The notes beneath the pieces are model-generated. The model did not search any database, was not told where the DNA came from, and saw nothing but the letters and a program-made list of their open reading frames with translations. From Leptospira sp. (GTDB lineage: Bacteria > Spirochaetota > Leptospiria > Leptospirales > Leptospiraceae), in the NCBI GenBank assembly GCA_027531445.1, contig JAPZRK010000012.1, positions 1 to 13,613 of the forward strand: a stretch of DNA of 13,613 nt. Direction: 5' to 3'. Position numbers and translations under genes: made by a program. Below, in pieces: positions 1-6,924 of the stretch; position 1 is the first letter of the stretch, and each line of letters begins with the position of its first letter.

Positions 1-335
1 TGAAATCTTTGGATCGTATTGACGAGAATGTTCATTCCGCCATCAGGTAAGTTGATTTTTTTGAGAATCCGTGCGATCACACCAACTTGATAGATATTCG
101 TCTCTGATGGTTCATCTGAATCATCCTGTTTCAAAAGGATAAGGCCAATAAATCCAGCACCCTTCGAAGTTTCTTCAATTGAAGTGATGAACCTGCCTGG
201 AGGGACTATAAGTGGTGTGATGATACCTGGGAAAACAGGTCGGACTTTGATTGGCAATAGAAATATCTGTTTTGGAAGGGCGTCCTCGATTCTGACTAAT
301 TTTGTCGGGCTTTCCCAAGTGTCGTTTTGATCCAA
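1..335 (-). CDS. lon: Lon protease, N-terminal fragment (cut by window edge)
   Basis: This is the first 111 codons of an ATP-dependent Lon protease, which degrades damaged and regulatory proteins in the cytoplasm. The visible part is the N-terminal substrate-recognition (LON) domain. Residues 26-46 carry the typical LPI-x-x-x-PVFPG-x-x-x-P-L-x-V pattern, and residues 82-111 carry YQVGVIARIL followed by LPDGG and LVNTIQRF, the end of the first beta-rich lobe. The AAA+ and Ser/Lys protease domains lie outside the window, so a short stand-alone LON-domain protein cannot be excluded. I chose the TTG at 335-333 because a good AGGAG (346-342) lies 6 nt upstream and no ATG fits the conserved start of the domain. 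It follows uvrB by 64 bp on the same strand and may be co-transcribed with it. Confidence 0.85.
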   Translation of the reverse strand, partial: MDQNDTWESPTKLVRIEDALPKQIFLLPIKVRPVFPGIITPLIVPPGRFITSIEETSKGAGFIGLILLKQDDSDEPSETNIYQVGVIARILKKINLPDGGMNILVNTIQRF

Positions 336-351
336 TGAATACTCCTAAAGG

Positions 352-377
352 TTCCCTTTCAATTTGTTGGAAGGGAA
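352..377 (-). promoter_or_regulatory. possible small hairpin just upstream of the lon ribosome binding site
   Basis: In the uvrB-lon gap, bases 352-356 plus 358-360 can pair with 370-377, giving an 8-bp stem with one bulged base at 357 and a 9-nt loop. No T-run follows on the minus strand, and the lon AGGAG begins 6 nt beyond it, so it does not look like an intrinsic terminator. It could affect lon translation or be chance in a purine/pyrimidine-skewed stretch. Confidence 0.2.
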
Positions 378-399
378 GGAAGGATGCAACGATTTTTAG

Positions 400-2397
400 T
401 TACTTCGGCTCTATAACATCAGGTCCAATGCTTAACATTTTATCTCGAAATAGTGCGGCTTTTTCAAAATCCAAATTGCTCGCAAACCGAAGCATCTCCT
501 TTTTAAGTGCCTCACGTAGTTTGTCTTTGGTTTTGTATTTTTTCAGTGTGAATTCTTTTTCTAATTGTTTGAGAGCTTCTTCTTGTTCGGTCTCTTCAGC
601 CATTTCTCTTGGCAAAATATCATGAATCTCTTTTAGAATCGTTTGAGGAGTGATACCAAACTTTGTATTGTGATCCTCTTGGATTTTTCGTCTACGATCT
701 GTTTCACTAATCGCTTTTTTGATGGATTCAGTCATTCTATCTGCATACAAAATTGCCTTGCCGTTGACATTTCTTGCGGCTCGTCCAATTGTTTGAATCA
801 GTGACTTAAAATTACGAAGAAAACCTTCTTTGTCAGCATCCAAAATCGCGACAAGAGAAACTTCAGGTATATCAAGACCTTCTCTCAGAAGATTGATGCC
901 CACCAAACAGTCGTAAATCCCCTTTCTTAGATCGCGAATGATCTCAACCCTTTCAATGGTATCAATTTCGGAATGCAAATAAGCGATTTTTAATCCGACT
1001 TCTTTATAATAATCTGTCAGATCTTCGGACATTTTTTTAGTGAGAGTGGTAATGAGAATACGTTCTTTTTTTGCGATTCGCTTGTGTATCTCTTGTAATA
1101 GATCTTCAATTTGATTTTGTGTTGGGCGAACTTCTACAATCGGATCGAGTAAACCAGTAGGGCGGATGATTTGTTCCACGACTGCCTCACTTTTACCAAT
1201 CTCAACTTGGTCAGGTGTAGCCGAAACATAAAGTGTGCGCGGTGTTAGAGTTTCAAATTCCTTAAAGTTGAGAGGACGATTGTCAAGTGCACTAGGCAAT
1301 CGGAAGCCAAAGTCAACTAAGGTTTGTTTACGAGATCTGTCCCCCGCATACATGCCCCCGATCTGTGGAAGTGTCACATGTGACTCGTCCACGATCAAAA
1401 GGAAATCCATATTGGGGAAGTAGTCGATGAGGCAGGCGGGTCTGTCCCCTTCGTTGCGACCCGTTAGATGCCGAGAATAGTTTTCAATCCCGTTGCAATA
1501 CCCAAGCTCGGCTAACATCTCCATATCGTAATTCGTTCTGGATTCTATCCGTTCTGCTTCGAGATGTTTTCCTTGTTTAAGGAAAAATTCTTTTTGTAAT
1601 AACATCTCTTCTTTGATTTTGATAATGGCATCTTTTACTTTAGGGCCGGAAGTTATAAAATGTTTGGCGGGATAAACCACCATCCTTTCTAGTTTTAACT
1701 TGGTTTTTCCTGTAATTGGGTCAAATTTAGAAATAGACTCTATCTCATCCCCAAAAAGCTCGATGCGAATTCCATCTTCTTGGTAAGATGGCATGATTTC
1801 GATCGAATCACCTCGAACACGAAAATTTCCCCGGCTAAAGTCTATGTCATTTCGATTGTATTGGATGGCTAAAAATTTACGAATGATTTCATCTCGATCC
1901 ATTCGTTCGCCGACTTTTAACATCACTACAGAATTAACATAATCCTCAGGTGAGCCTAAACCATAAATACAGGAAACAGAACTAACAATGATAACATCAT
2001 CACGTTCCAAAAGACTGGATGTGGCTCGAAGTCGAAGTTTATCAATCTCTTCGTTGATGGACATATCCTTTTCGATAAATGTATCGGAAGTAGGAACATA
2101 GGCTTCCGGTTGGTAGTAGTCATAGTATGAGACAAAGTACTCCACTGCATTCTCAGGGAAAAAATCTTTAAACTCTCTGAATAGTTGTGCCGCCAGTGTT
2201 TTGTTATGTGAAAGAATGAGTGTGGGTTTGCCCACTCGAGCGATCACTTCGCCCATTGTGAAAGTTTTACCAGACCCTGTAACGCCAACTAACGTTACCT
2301 TGTTTTTACCATCTTTGTAGGCATTTGCAATCGATTCTATAGCAGAGATTTGGTCTCCAGCCGCAGAGAAAGGAGAAACCATCTTGAATTGAGCCAT
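400..2397 (-). CDS. uvrB: UvrABC excinuclease subunit B
   Basis: UvrB is the central DNA-damage verification helicase of nucleotide excision repair. It receives damaged DNA from UvrA and recruits UvrC for incision. The 665-residue length is normal for the family. Visible motifs are the Walker A G-V-T-G-S-G-K-T at 38-45, the tyrosine-rich beta-hairpin that clamps DNA from residue 91 on (YYDYYQPEAY), the DESH Walker B box at 337-340, the helicase motif QTIGRAAR around 535-542, and a C-terminal UVR domain at about 625-660 that contacts UvrA/UvrC. The ATG start at 2397 gives the standard N-terminus; its Shine-Dalgarno is weak. It lies 9 bp after the preceding small ATPase-fold gene and 64 bp before lon on the same strand. 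Nothing in it looks damaged. Confidence 0.98.
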   Translation of the reverse strand: MAQFKMVSPFSAAGDQISAIESIANAYKDGKNKVTLVGVTGSGKTFTMGEVIARVGKPTLILSHNKTLAAQLFREFKDFFPENAVEYFVSYYDYYQPEAYVPTSDTFIEKDMSINEEIDKLRLRATSSLLERDDVIIVSSVSCIYGLGSPEDYVNSVVMLKVGERMDRDEIIRKFLAIQYNRNDIDFSRGNFRVRGDSIEIMPSYQEDGIRIELFGDEIESISKFDPITGKTKLKLERMVVYPAKHFITSGPKVKDAIIKIKEEMLLQKEFFLKQGKHLEAERIESRTNYDMEMLAELGYCNGIENYSRHLTGRNEGDRPACLIDYFPNMDFLLIVDESHVTLPQIGGMYAGDRSRKQTLVDFGFRLPSALDNRPLNFKEFETLTPRTLYVSATPDQVEIGKSEAVVEQIIRPTGLLDPIVEVRPTQNQIEDLLQEIHKRIAKKERILITTLTKKMSEDLTDYYKEVGLKIAYLHSEIDTIERVEIIRDLRKGIYDCLVGINLLREGLDIPEVSLVAILDADKEGFLRNFKSLIQTIGRAARNVNGKAILYADRMTESIKKAISETDRRRKIQEDHNTKFGITPQTILKEIHDILPREMAEETEQEEALKQLEKEFTLKKYKTKDKLREALKKEMLRFASNLDFEKAALFRDKMLSIGPDVIEPK

Positions 2398-2406
2398 AAG
2401 CTTTGA

Positions 2407-3072
2407 TTATAACTTGCGTGAAGCTTTGAGATACGCTTGTTTGCGATTGTCCAAGATATCCAAGTCAACTGCATCAAAGAGTTTTTGCATCACCATCATA
2501 CCACGCATAAGAGTGGCTGTGGAAGAAAACTTCCCTCTTTGTATGTCTTCTTCCAAATCAAAGTCTTTTACCGTATTCGTCATTTCGATGGTAAAAAGTT
2601 TTGATTTGTCTATTTGATACACAATGTCCACATTCAATCCATCGCCATACTTCGCGGCATTTTCAACGGCTTCCACAGTCGCAATGCAAAGATCCATACG
2701 GGTATCTTCGACTATCTGATTGACTTTTAGGAAATAGTCCAGCCTTGCGCGAACATACTGCATAGGATTGAAGGCAAGTGCTCCTAAAATGGTGTACTTT
2801 TCTGAGTTCCCAACCTTTTTAATCAGGCTAGATTTTTCAGCGATCATGTATTCGCGAGGATCTAAGGGGTTTGTAATGATATCACCTAATCCATTTAAGT
2901 GATCTAAGTAGGCTTGGACTTGTTCGAGACCCGTTGAGGGTGAATCTTTGAACTTGCGTTGGGTTTCCATTTGAACCCAAGAAAGAAAATCCCGAGTGTT
3001 CCCAGAGAGTCCGTAAGAAAATAGAGATTTGATTTCTTTTTCTAATTCTGTCTGAGAAAGCGGGAACGCCAT
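2407..3072 (-). CDS. anti-sigma kinase-like ATPase-fold protein (RsbW/HATPase type)
   Basis: This 221-residue protein has a C-terminal half resembling GHKL ATPases of the RsbW/SpoIIAB anti-sigma kinase group. The N-box is at about 127-143, with A-T-V-E-A-V-E-N-A-A-K-Y-G (E134, N138). A G-box-like stretch at 187-205 reads T-L-M-R-G-M-M-V-M-Q-K-L-F-D-A-V and resembles the end of the ATP lid. Where family members have D-x-G-x-G-F, this protein has M-T-N-T-V-K-D-F-D (164-172), so the G1 box is degenerate and ATP binding or kinase activity is uncertain. Residues 1-120 form an extra N-terminal region I do not recognise. GGGAA lies 4 nt before the ATG. It sits between trmL (46 bp upstream) and uvrB (9 bp downstream), with no sigma factor or anti-anti-sigma gene beside it. 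The fold is fairly secure; the role in partner switching is inference. Confidence 0.75.
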   Translation of the reverse strand: MAFPLSQTELEKEIKSLFSYGLSGNTRDFLSWVQMETQRKFKDSPSTGLEQVQAYLDHLNGLGDIITNPLDPREYMIAEKSSLIKKVGNSEKYTILGALAFNPMQYVRARLDYFLKVNQIVEDTRMDLCIATVEAVENAAKYGDGLNVDIVYQIDKSKLFTIEMTNTVKDFDLEEDIQRGKFSSTATLMRGMMVMQKLFDAVDLDILDNRKQAYLKASRKL

Positions 3073-3118
3073 AATATTCCCATTTCAATGAGAATGAAAG
3101 TGTTGTAAATTGTTTTAT

Positions 3119-3577
3119 CTATTCTAAATTTCTTTGACGCAGTGCTTCATAAAGTACGATGGCAACAGCATTGGCAAGGTTGATAGAACGTGACTTTGCG
3201 CCCATTGGTATGGATAGAACTTGTTCTTTTGGGTGAGCGAGCCGAATTTCGGGAGGAAGGCCACTTGTCTCTCTGCCAAATACCAGAACATCGTTCCTAT
3301 CAAACTTTGCATCCCAGTAGGTTGTAGTTCCAAATTTTGAAATGAGAAAGATTCGTTTTCCCTCCGCAAGTTTGGCAGTCTGAAAGGTTTCAAAATCTTG
3401 GTATTGAAGTAAGGTGAGATCCTGCCAATAATCAAGCCCAGCCCTTCTGACTGCTTTTTCTGACAAATCAAAGGATGGTTTTCCAATGATCGAGAGCGGG
3501 ACATCTGCATTAACGCAAAGTCTCGCTATATTTCCCGTATTGGGAGGAATCTCGGGTTCAAAGAGCGCAATCTCCAA
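3119..3577 (-). CDS. trmL: tRNA (cytidine/uridine-34 2'-O)-methyltransferase TrmL
   Basis: This is a 152-residue SPOUT-class methyltransferase of the TrmL/YibK type. TrmL uses S-adenosylmethionine to methylate the ribose of the wobble base (position 34) of certain leucine tRNAs. All three SPOUT motifs are present: P-E-I-P-P-N-T-G-N-I-A-R-L-C at 8-21, L-V-F-G-R-E-T-S-G-L-P at 98-108, and the knot-forming segment at 123-147 with S-R-S-I-N-L-A-N-A-V-A and a trailing Y-E-A-L-R-Q. The length is that of minimal single-domain members. The start is TTG (3577-3575), fixed by the conserved opening M-E-I-A-L-F-E-P-E-I; no ATG fits. Only 8 bp separate it from the S1-domain gene upstream, suggesting co-transcription of two RNA-related genes. 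The exact tRNA substrate is inferred from the family. Confidence 0.93.
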   Translation of the reverse strand: MEIALFEPEIPPNTGNIARLCVNADVPLSIIGKPSFDLSEKAVRRAGLDYWQDLTLLQYQDFETFQTAKLAEGKRIFLISKFGTTTYWDAKFDRNDVLVFGRETSGLPPEIRLAHPKEQVLSIPMGAKSRSINLANAVAIVLYEALRQRNLE

Positions 3578-3585
3578 GAAAGACT

Positions 3586-4749
3586 CTATTTCTTCTTTTT
3601 GTTTTCAAGGGACTGCTTCAAAAGTAGCCCAAAACTAGAAACTCCTTTCGGATCTTCCTCTACCTTTAAGTATTGTTGGTATTCTAATCTTTCTTTCGCT
3701 TCGGCGGCTTTTGAAATGGAAAGGGCAATTTGTTTTTTTTCTGGATTCACTTCCAAAACGAAAACTTCCACTTTTTGACCTGGAGCAAAAACTGTATTAA
3801 CAGGCGTTCTCTGAGGAACACCCGTCTCTTTATTGGGAACGAGGCCACTGAAGGAGTCATTCAGTCTGACAAACATTCCAAACGGTTTGATGGATTCTAT
3901 CTCACCGGTTAAGATATCTGACTCACGGAACGGCACTTTTTGTGCCCAAGGGTCTTGTAAAAAATCTTTGGCACTTAAAGAGAACTTTCCTTCTTCCCAA
4001 TTTAATGTAATGATCTTCGCTCGTAGAGATTCACCCACTTGAAATTCTTTTTCTAAATCAGAATTCTTTTTGAAAGATGCTTCACTTGCAGGAACAAGTG
4101 CATCGAATCCATCCATGTCAACTATGAGTCCAAACTTATGGATCGATTTGATACGACAGGTAACAAACATCCCTTCTTTTAACTCACCTTGTAAGATTCG
4201 TTTCTTTGCTTCCTTTTCTCGATCGCTGATTTTTTTCTGAGACAAAATGGCTTTGTTAGTTTTTCCATTCAGTTCTGTAACTATAAATTTAAACTTTTGA
4301 CCGTAGATCTCTTTTCCTTTGTGTTCCGCATCCAATTGCGAAAATGGAACAAAACCGTGAAGCGACCCAAGTTTAACCTCATAACCGCCGTTTGATTCCA
4401 TTGCTATCTGTCCCCAAACTGGGATCTCAGAAGACATAGCAATCGCTAAGTGGTCTTCAGATATATTTTCTCCAGAAAGGCAAGATGTAAAATAATAGTC
4501 ACCGGACTCTTCCTTTAAAAAATAAACCGTTAGAATGTCCCCCGGCTTTGGAGGGTTTTCATCGATCCACTCATCGGTTGAAATATTTCCAACAACGTTC
4601 GATCCAACTGTCCGAATGAATACATAATCGCTTTTGACCGACACTACTTTGCCTTCATGTCGGGAACCAGGTTCGATCGACTTGCGTTTTTTGAAACTTT
4701 CTTCTAAGAGTCGATCAAATTCGTTTGTTTGGCTTAAATTCCCTTTCAT
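3586..4749 (-). CDS. S1 RNA-binding domain protein (RpsA-like, four S1 repeats)
   Basis: The 387-residue protein is built from four S1 (OB-fold) RNA-binding repeats at about 27-92, 108-173, 189-260 and 276-346, followed by a lysine-ending tail. Repeats 3 and 4 are the most canonical (I-K-S-I-H-K-F-G-L-I-V-D and I-E-S-I-K-P-F-G-M-F-V). Repeats 1 and 2 are more divergent, as in the ribosome-binding N-terminal repeats of S1. Full ribosomal protein S1 usually has six repeats, so this may be a short S1 or a paralogue acting in translation or RNA turnover. I therefore give no symbol. Its ATG overlaps the stop of the upstream exported amidohydrolase-like gene (ATGA, 4749-4746), and trmL begins 8 bp downstream, which implies translational coupling in one operon. 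No helicase, nuclease or kinase domain is fused to it. Confidence 0.88.
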   Translation of the reverse strand: MKGNLSQTNEFDRLLEESFKKRKSIEPGSRHEGKVVSVKSDYVFIRTVGSNVVGNISTDEWIDENPPKPGDILTVYFLKEESGDYYFTSCLSGENISEDHLAIAMSSEIPVWGQIAMESNGGYEVKLGSLHGFVPFSQLDAEHKGKEIYGQKFKFIVTELNGKTNKAILSQKKISDREKEAKKRILQGELKEGMFVTCRIKSIHKFGLIVDMDGFDALVPASEASFKKNSDLEKEFQVGESLRAKIITLNWEEGKFSLSAKDFLQDPWAQKVPFRESDILTGEIESIKPFGMFVRLNDSFSGLVPNKETGVPQRTPVNTVFAPGQKVEVFVLEVNPEKKQIALSISKAAEAKERLEYQQYLKVEEDPKGVSSFGLLLKQSLENKKKK

Positions 4750-6191
4750 GGCTTTTTACCTACTTTTTCTGGTTTTGGGGTATAAACCAGTTTTCCACCC
4801 AAGACCATGGATTCAATTGCAAATATTCCCAAAGGCTGAACAAAAGGGTTCCTTTTATGAACCGAAAAATGAGCAGGACCTCCCAATCGAATTCGCCCTT
4901 CATGATCCGCCTTAATAAACAAACACGTATTTTGCGTCAAAACAGTAATCAAATCGCGTTGATTCTGGTTTATGGTTTCAGGATCCTGATTCACTTTTCT
5001 GATGGAGTAGGTTCTTTGAAAGGAACCCCAAAGTTTTTGCCAAAAGGACGTGGATTCACTTTCTCTATTTGTTTGAGATTCGGGTAGAAGGTGAAGTTTC
5101 CATCTCTTGAGCCAAAGGTCCGCTTCGATGATGGCACCAAGTCCAGGATAAGACCCAAAATGTCCAGAGCCACTTGCAAAAATAAGTCTGTCCTGCGGAA
5201 ACCCATCCAAAGAGCTATACAAACTCTCAAATTGATCCGCCATTTTTTTACTCTGGGGTGAAGCCTCCCCCTCTCCTATGCTCAATAAAAATGACTCTAA
5301 AAATTTCTCTTGGAATACTGGATGAAACTTAGCATAGGATTTTACTTTGGATCCGAGAAGGGTCGGATCAACTTTCATAGATTGCAAATACGTAATATTC
5401 AACATGGGAGCCCAAACAAAACTTCGTCTCTGGATTGCTTCCAAATGCGCATTAGGTGGCAGTGAGTGAAACAATACTTGGTAACCGGCATCCAATGCAT
5501 CTTCCCAAGAATTCGGATCAGCAAAAGAATATACAATCGGTGTATATCCATTCTTTTGTGCCTCTTCTCGAAGCTGAAAAAGATCTGCTTGCGAAAACAT
5601 CTCTTGGGACGCTCGTTTTAAAAAAATCGGTAGGTGTTTGGAGCGAGAGGGATCTGCATCTTTCAAAAACGTGGGATGGTTAATGTCCTTTAGATTGTAC
5701 TGTTTGGTTGGAGCATCACCAGATCCGAAATGAGATTGTAGGAGGATGGGTTTTTGGGATTGAGAAATGATTGGCCCCACGAGTCTTGCCTTTGAAATCT
5801 CATCTTTCAAATTTTGAAGGTCTGGATCTGACACTGATTCTACGTGGCTAAATCCTGTTGCCAAAAAACTTTGGAGATGAAAGGGCAAGGCATCTTTTGA
5901 GATCTCACCACCCAACGCATCTGATCCTAATGTTACACTTGCATCACAAAATCCAGGCAAGAGATAACGCACTGTTTCTGTTTGGGTCTTTGTTGATGGT
6001 TGAATGGATTTAACCAAACCCTTTTGAATTTCTATGTCACTTAAAACACCAAATGACTTTTTTTCACTGTCCCAAATGCGAACTCCGATCATTTTCAAGT
6101 TTTGTGATAAAAGAATTGAGGGTTGAAAAACCGATATATAAATGAGTACGGAAAGGCAAACTTGCTTCTTGTTTTTCATATTTGTCGTCAT
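4746..6191 (-). CDS. exported amidohydrolase-fold protein, probably catalytically degenerate
   Basis: The protein has 481 residues. Residues 5-30 form a signal peptide: a Lys-rich start, a hydrophobic core and a polar end near S-Q, with no clear lipobox. It then resembles metal-dependent amidohydrolases of the imidazolonepropionase/prolidase-like group: the N-terminal beta-sandwich strands (32-64) lead into Y-L-L-P-G-F-C-D-A-S-V-T-L (76-88). Active enzymes have D-x-H-x-H there, but this one has S85 and T87. The strand expected to give a metal-binding His reads I-V-Y-S (219-222), and the catalytic-Asp region (G-T-D-x-G in relatives) is A-S-G-S-G (339-343). Only H242 (L-F-H-S) matches the usual pattern. 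I infer an exported non-enzymatic or repurposed protein. ATG codons at 6191 and 6179 are both possible starts and neither has a clear Shine-Dalgarno; both keep the signal peptide. It overlaps the downstream S1 gene by 4 bp. Confidence 0.75.
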   Translation of the reverse strand: MTTNMKNKKQVCLSVLIYISVFQPSILLSQNLKMIGVRIWDSEKKSFGVLSDIEIQKGLVKSIQPSTKTQTETVRYLLPGFCDASVTLGSDALGGEISKDALPFHLQSFLATGFSHVESVSDPDLQNLKDEISKARLVGPIISQSQKPILLQSHFGSGDAPTKQYNLKDINHPTFLKDADPSRSKHLPIFLKRASQEMFSQADLFQLREEAQKNGYTPIVYSFADPNSWEDALDAGYQVLFHSLPPNAHLEAIQRRSFVWAPMLNITYLQSMKVDPTLLGSKVKSYAKFHPVFQEKFLESFLLSIGEGEASPQSKKMADQFESLYSSLDGFPQDRLIFASGSGHFGSYPGLGAIIEADLWLKRWKLHLLPESQTNRESESTSFWQKLWGSFQRTYSIRKVNQDPETINQNQRDLITVLTQNTCLFIKADHEGRIRLGGPAHFSVHKRNPFVQPLGIFAIESMVLGGKLVYTPKPEKVGKKP

Positions 6192-6197
6192 ACTATC

Positions 6198-6225
6198 TTG
6201 ACAATGGGGCCATTATTTAAATGAT
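6198..6225 (+). promoter_or_regulatory. candidate sigma70-type promoter in the divergent gap
   Basis: A perfect TTGACA (6198-6203) is followed after 16 bp by AATGAT (6220-6225, four of six matches to the -10 consensus). Transcription would start about 6232-6233, right at a second in-frame ATG (6233) of the rightward ATPase-domain gene. The gap between the two divergent genes is only 29 bp, so the leftward promoter must lie inside this region or inside the rightward gene; I cannot pick it out. Confidence 0.35.
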
Positions 6226-6919
6226 TTCGGGTATGGGAAAGGAAACAAGCGAGATTTCTGACCACATAAAGTTACATGTGGAAAATGGAAAGATTCTTTC
6301 CCTTAAGACCCACCGCGTCTCAAAAACCGTCGAAGATCATATCAAAAAAGCCGTTGAACTCATTTTAGATCGCCTCACTCATACGACGCTCATTCCCACA
6401 TTGTATACCATCATCAAAGAACTTGCCATCAATGCCTGCAAGGCGAATCAAAAGCGGGTATTTTTTGAAGAGCGTAATTATTCATTTTCGATCCCTTCCG
6501 AATATGCAAAAGGAGTGAAAGAATACCGGGAATTATTTTCAGAAGAAATGTCGAATGAGTTTGGTGCCAAGGCAAAGAAGAAAGGATATTACTGCCTAAT
6601 CAACTTCAACTTCAATGAACACGGTATCACCATCGAAGTGATCAACAACACGCCTATCGCCAAACAAGAAGAAAAAGCGATCCGAGAACGTCTAGAAAAA
6701 GGAATGCTTTATGATGACATTGCCCAGTTTTATATTGACAATGCTGACAACACAGAAGGTGCGGGGCTGGGTCTTGCTCTCATATTAATTATGTTAAAGG
6801 GTGAAGGCATTGATCCAAATTTTTTCCGAATCATAATTGGGGAAGATTCTACAACCGCAAGATTGGAAATTCCTTTATCAAATAGCTTTACATCTGTACG
6901 CGAAAATAAACCTTCATAA
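6221..6919 (+). CDS. stand-alone histidine-kinase-like ATPase (GHKL) domain protein
   Basis: The 232-residue protein resembles only the ATP-binding half of a histidine kinase. The N-box is at about 61-75, with Y-T-I-I-K-E-L-A-I-N-A-C-K-A (E67, N71). A G2-type box D-N-T-E-G-A-G-L-G-L-A-L-I lies at 176-188. The G1 box expected between them is replaced by E-V-I-N-N-T-P (139-145), without the usual D-x-G-x-G. A helical insert of roughly 40 residues (about 85-125) separates the N-box from the next strand. There is no sensor, transmembrane, DHp or receiver domain, so it is not a complete kinase and may need a partner. Two starts are possible, ATG at 6221 and ATG at 6233; neither has a Shine-Dalgarno, and the second suits a leaderless message. 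The glycosyltransferase gene begins 2-5 bp after its stop. The fold is likely; the function is unknown. Confidence 0.72.
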   Translation: MISGMGKETSEISDHIKLHVENGKILSLKTHRVSKTVEDHIKKAVELILDRLTHTTLIPTLYTIIKELAINACKANQKRVFFEERNYSFSIPSEYAKGVKEYRELFSEEMSNEFGAKAKKKGYYCLINFNFNEHGITIEVINNTPIAKQEEKAIRERLEKGMLYDDIAQFYIDNADNTEGAGLGLALILIMLKGEGIDPNFFRIIIGEDSTTARLEIPLSNSFTSVRENKPS

Positions 6920-6924
6920 TATTG

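Noticed and set aside
302..625. 107-codon plus-strand open frame antisense to the uvrB end and lon start
   Set aside because: It lies across the conserved C-terminal UVR domain of uvrB and the lon start, has a Ser-rich composition typical of antisense shadows, and no Shine-Dalgarno.
3082..3103. imperfect inverted repeat (TTTCA/TGAAA) in the 46-bp gap before the ATPase-fold gene
   Set aside because: Only five continuous pairs, and no T-run or other support.
3124..3510. 128-codon alternative frame within trmL on the same strand
   Set aside because: The other frame contains all three SPOUT motifs in order; this one has none.
4725..5087. 120-codon plus-strand open frame opposite the amidohydrolase-like gene
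   Set aside because: Low-complexity composition without a recognisable fold, and fully antisense to a gene with a signal peptide and clear fold landmarks.
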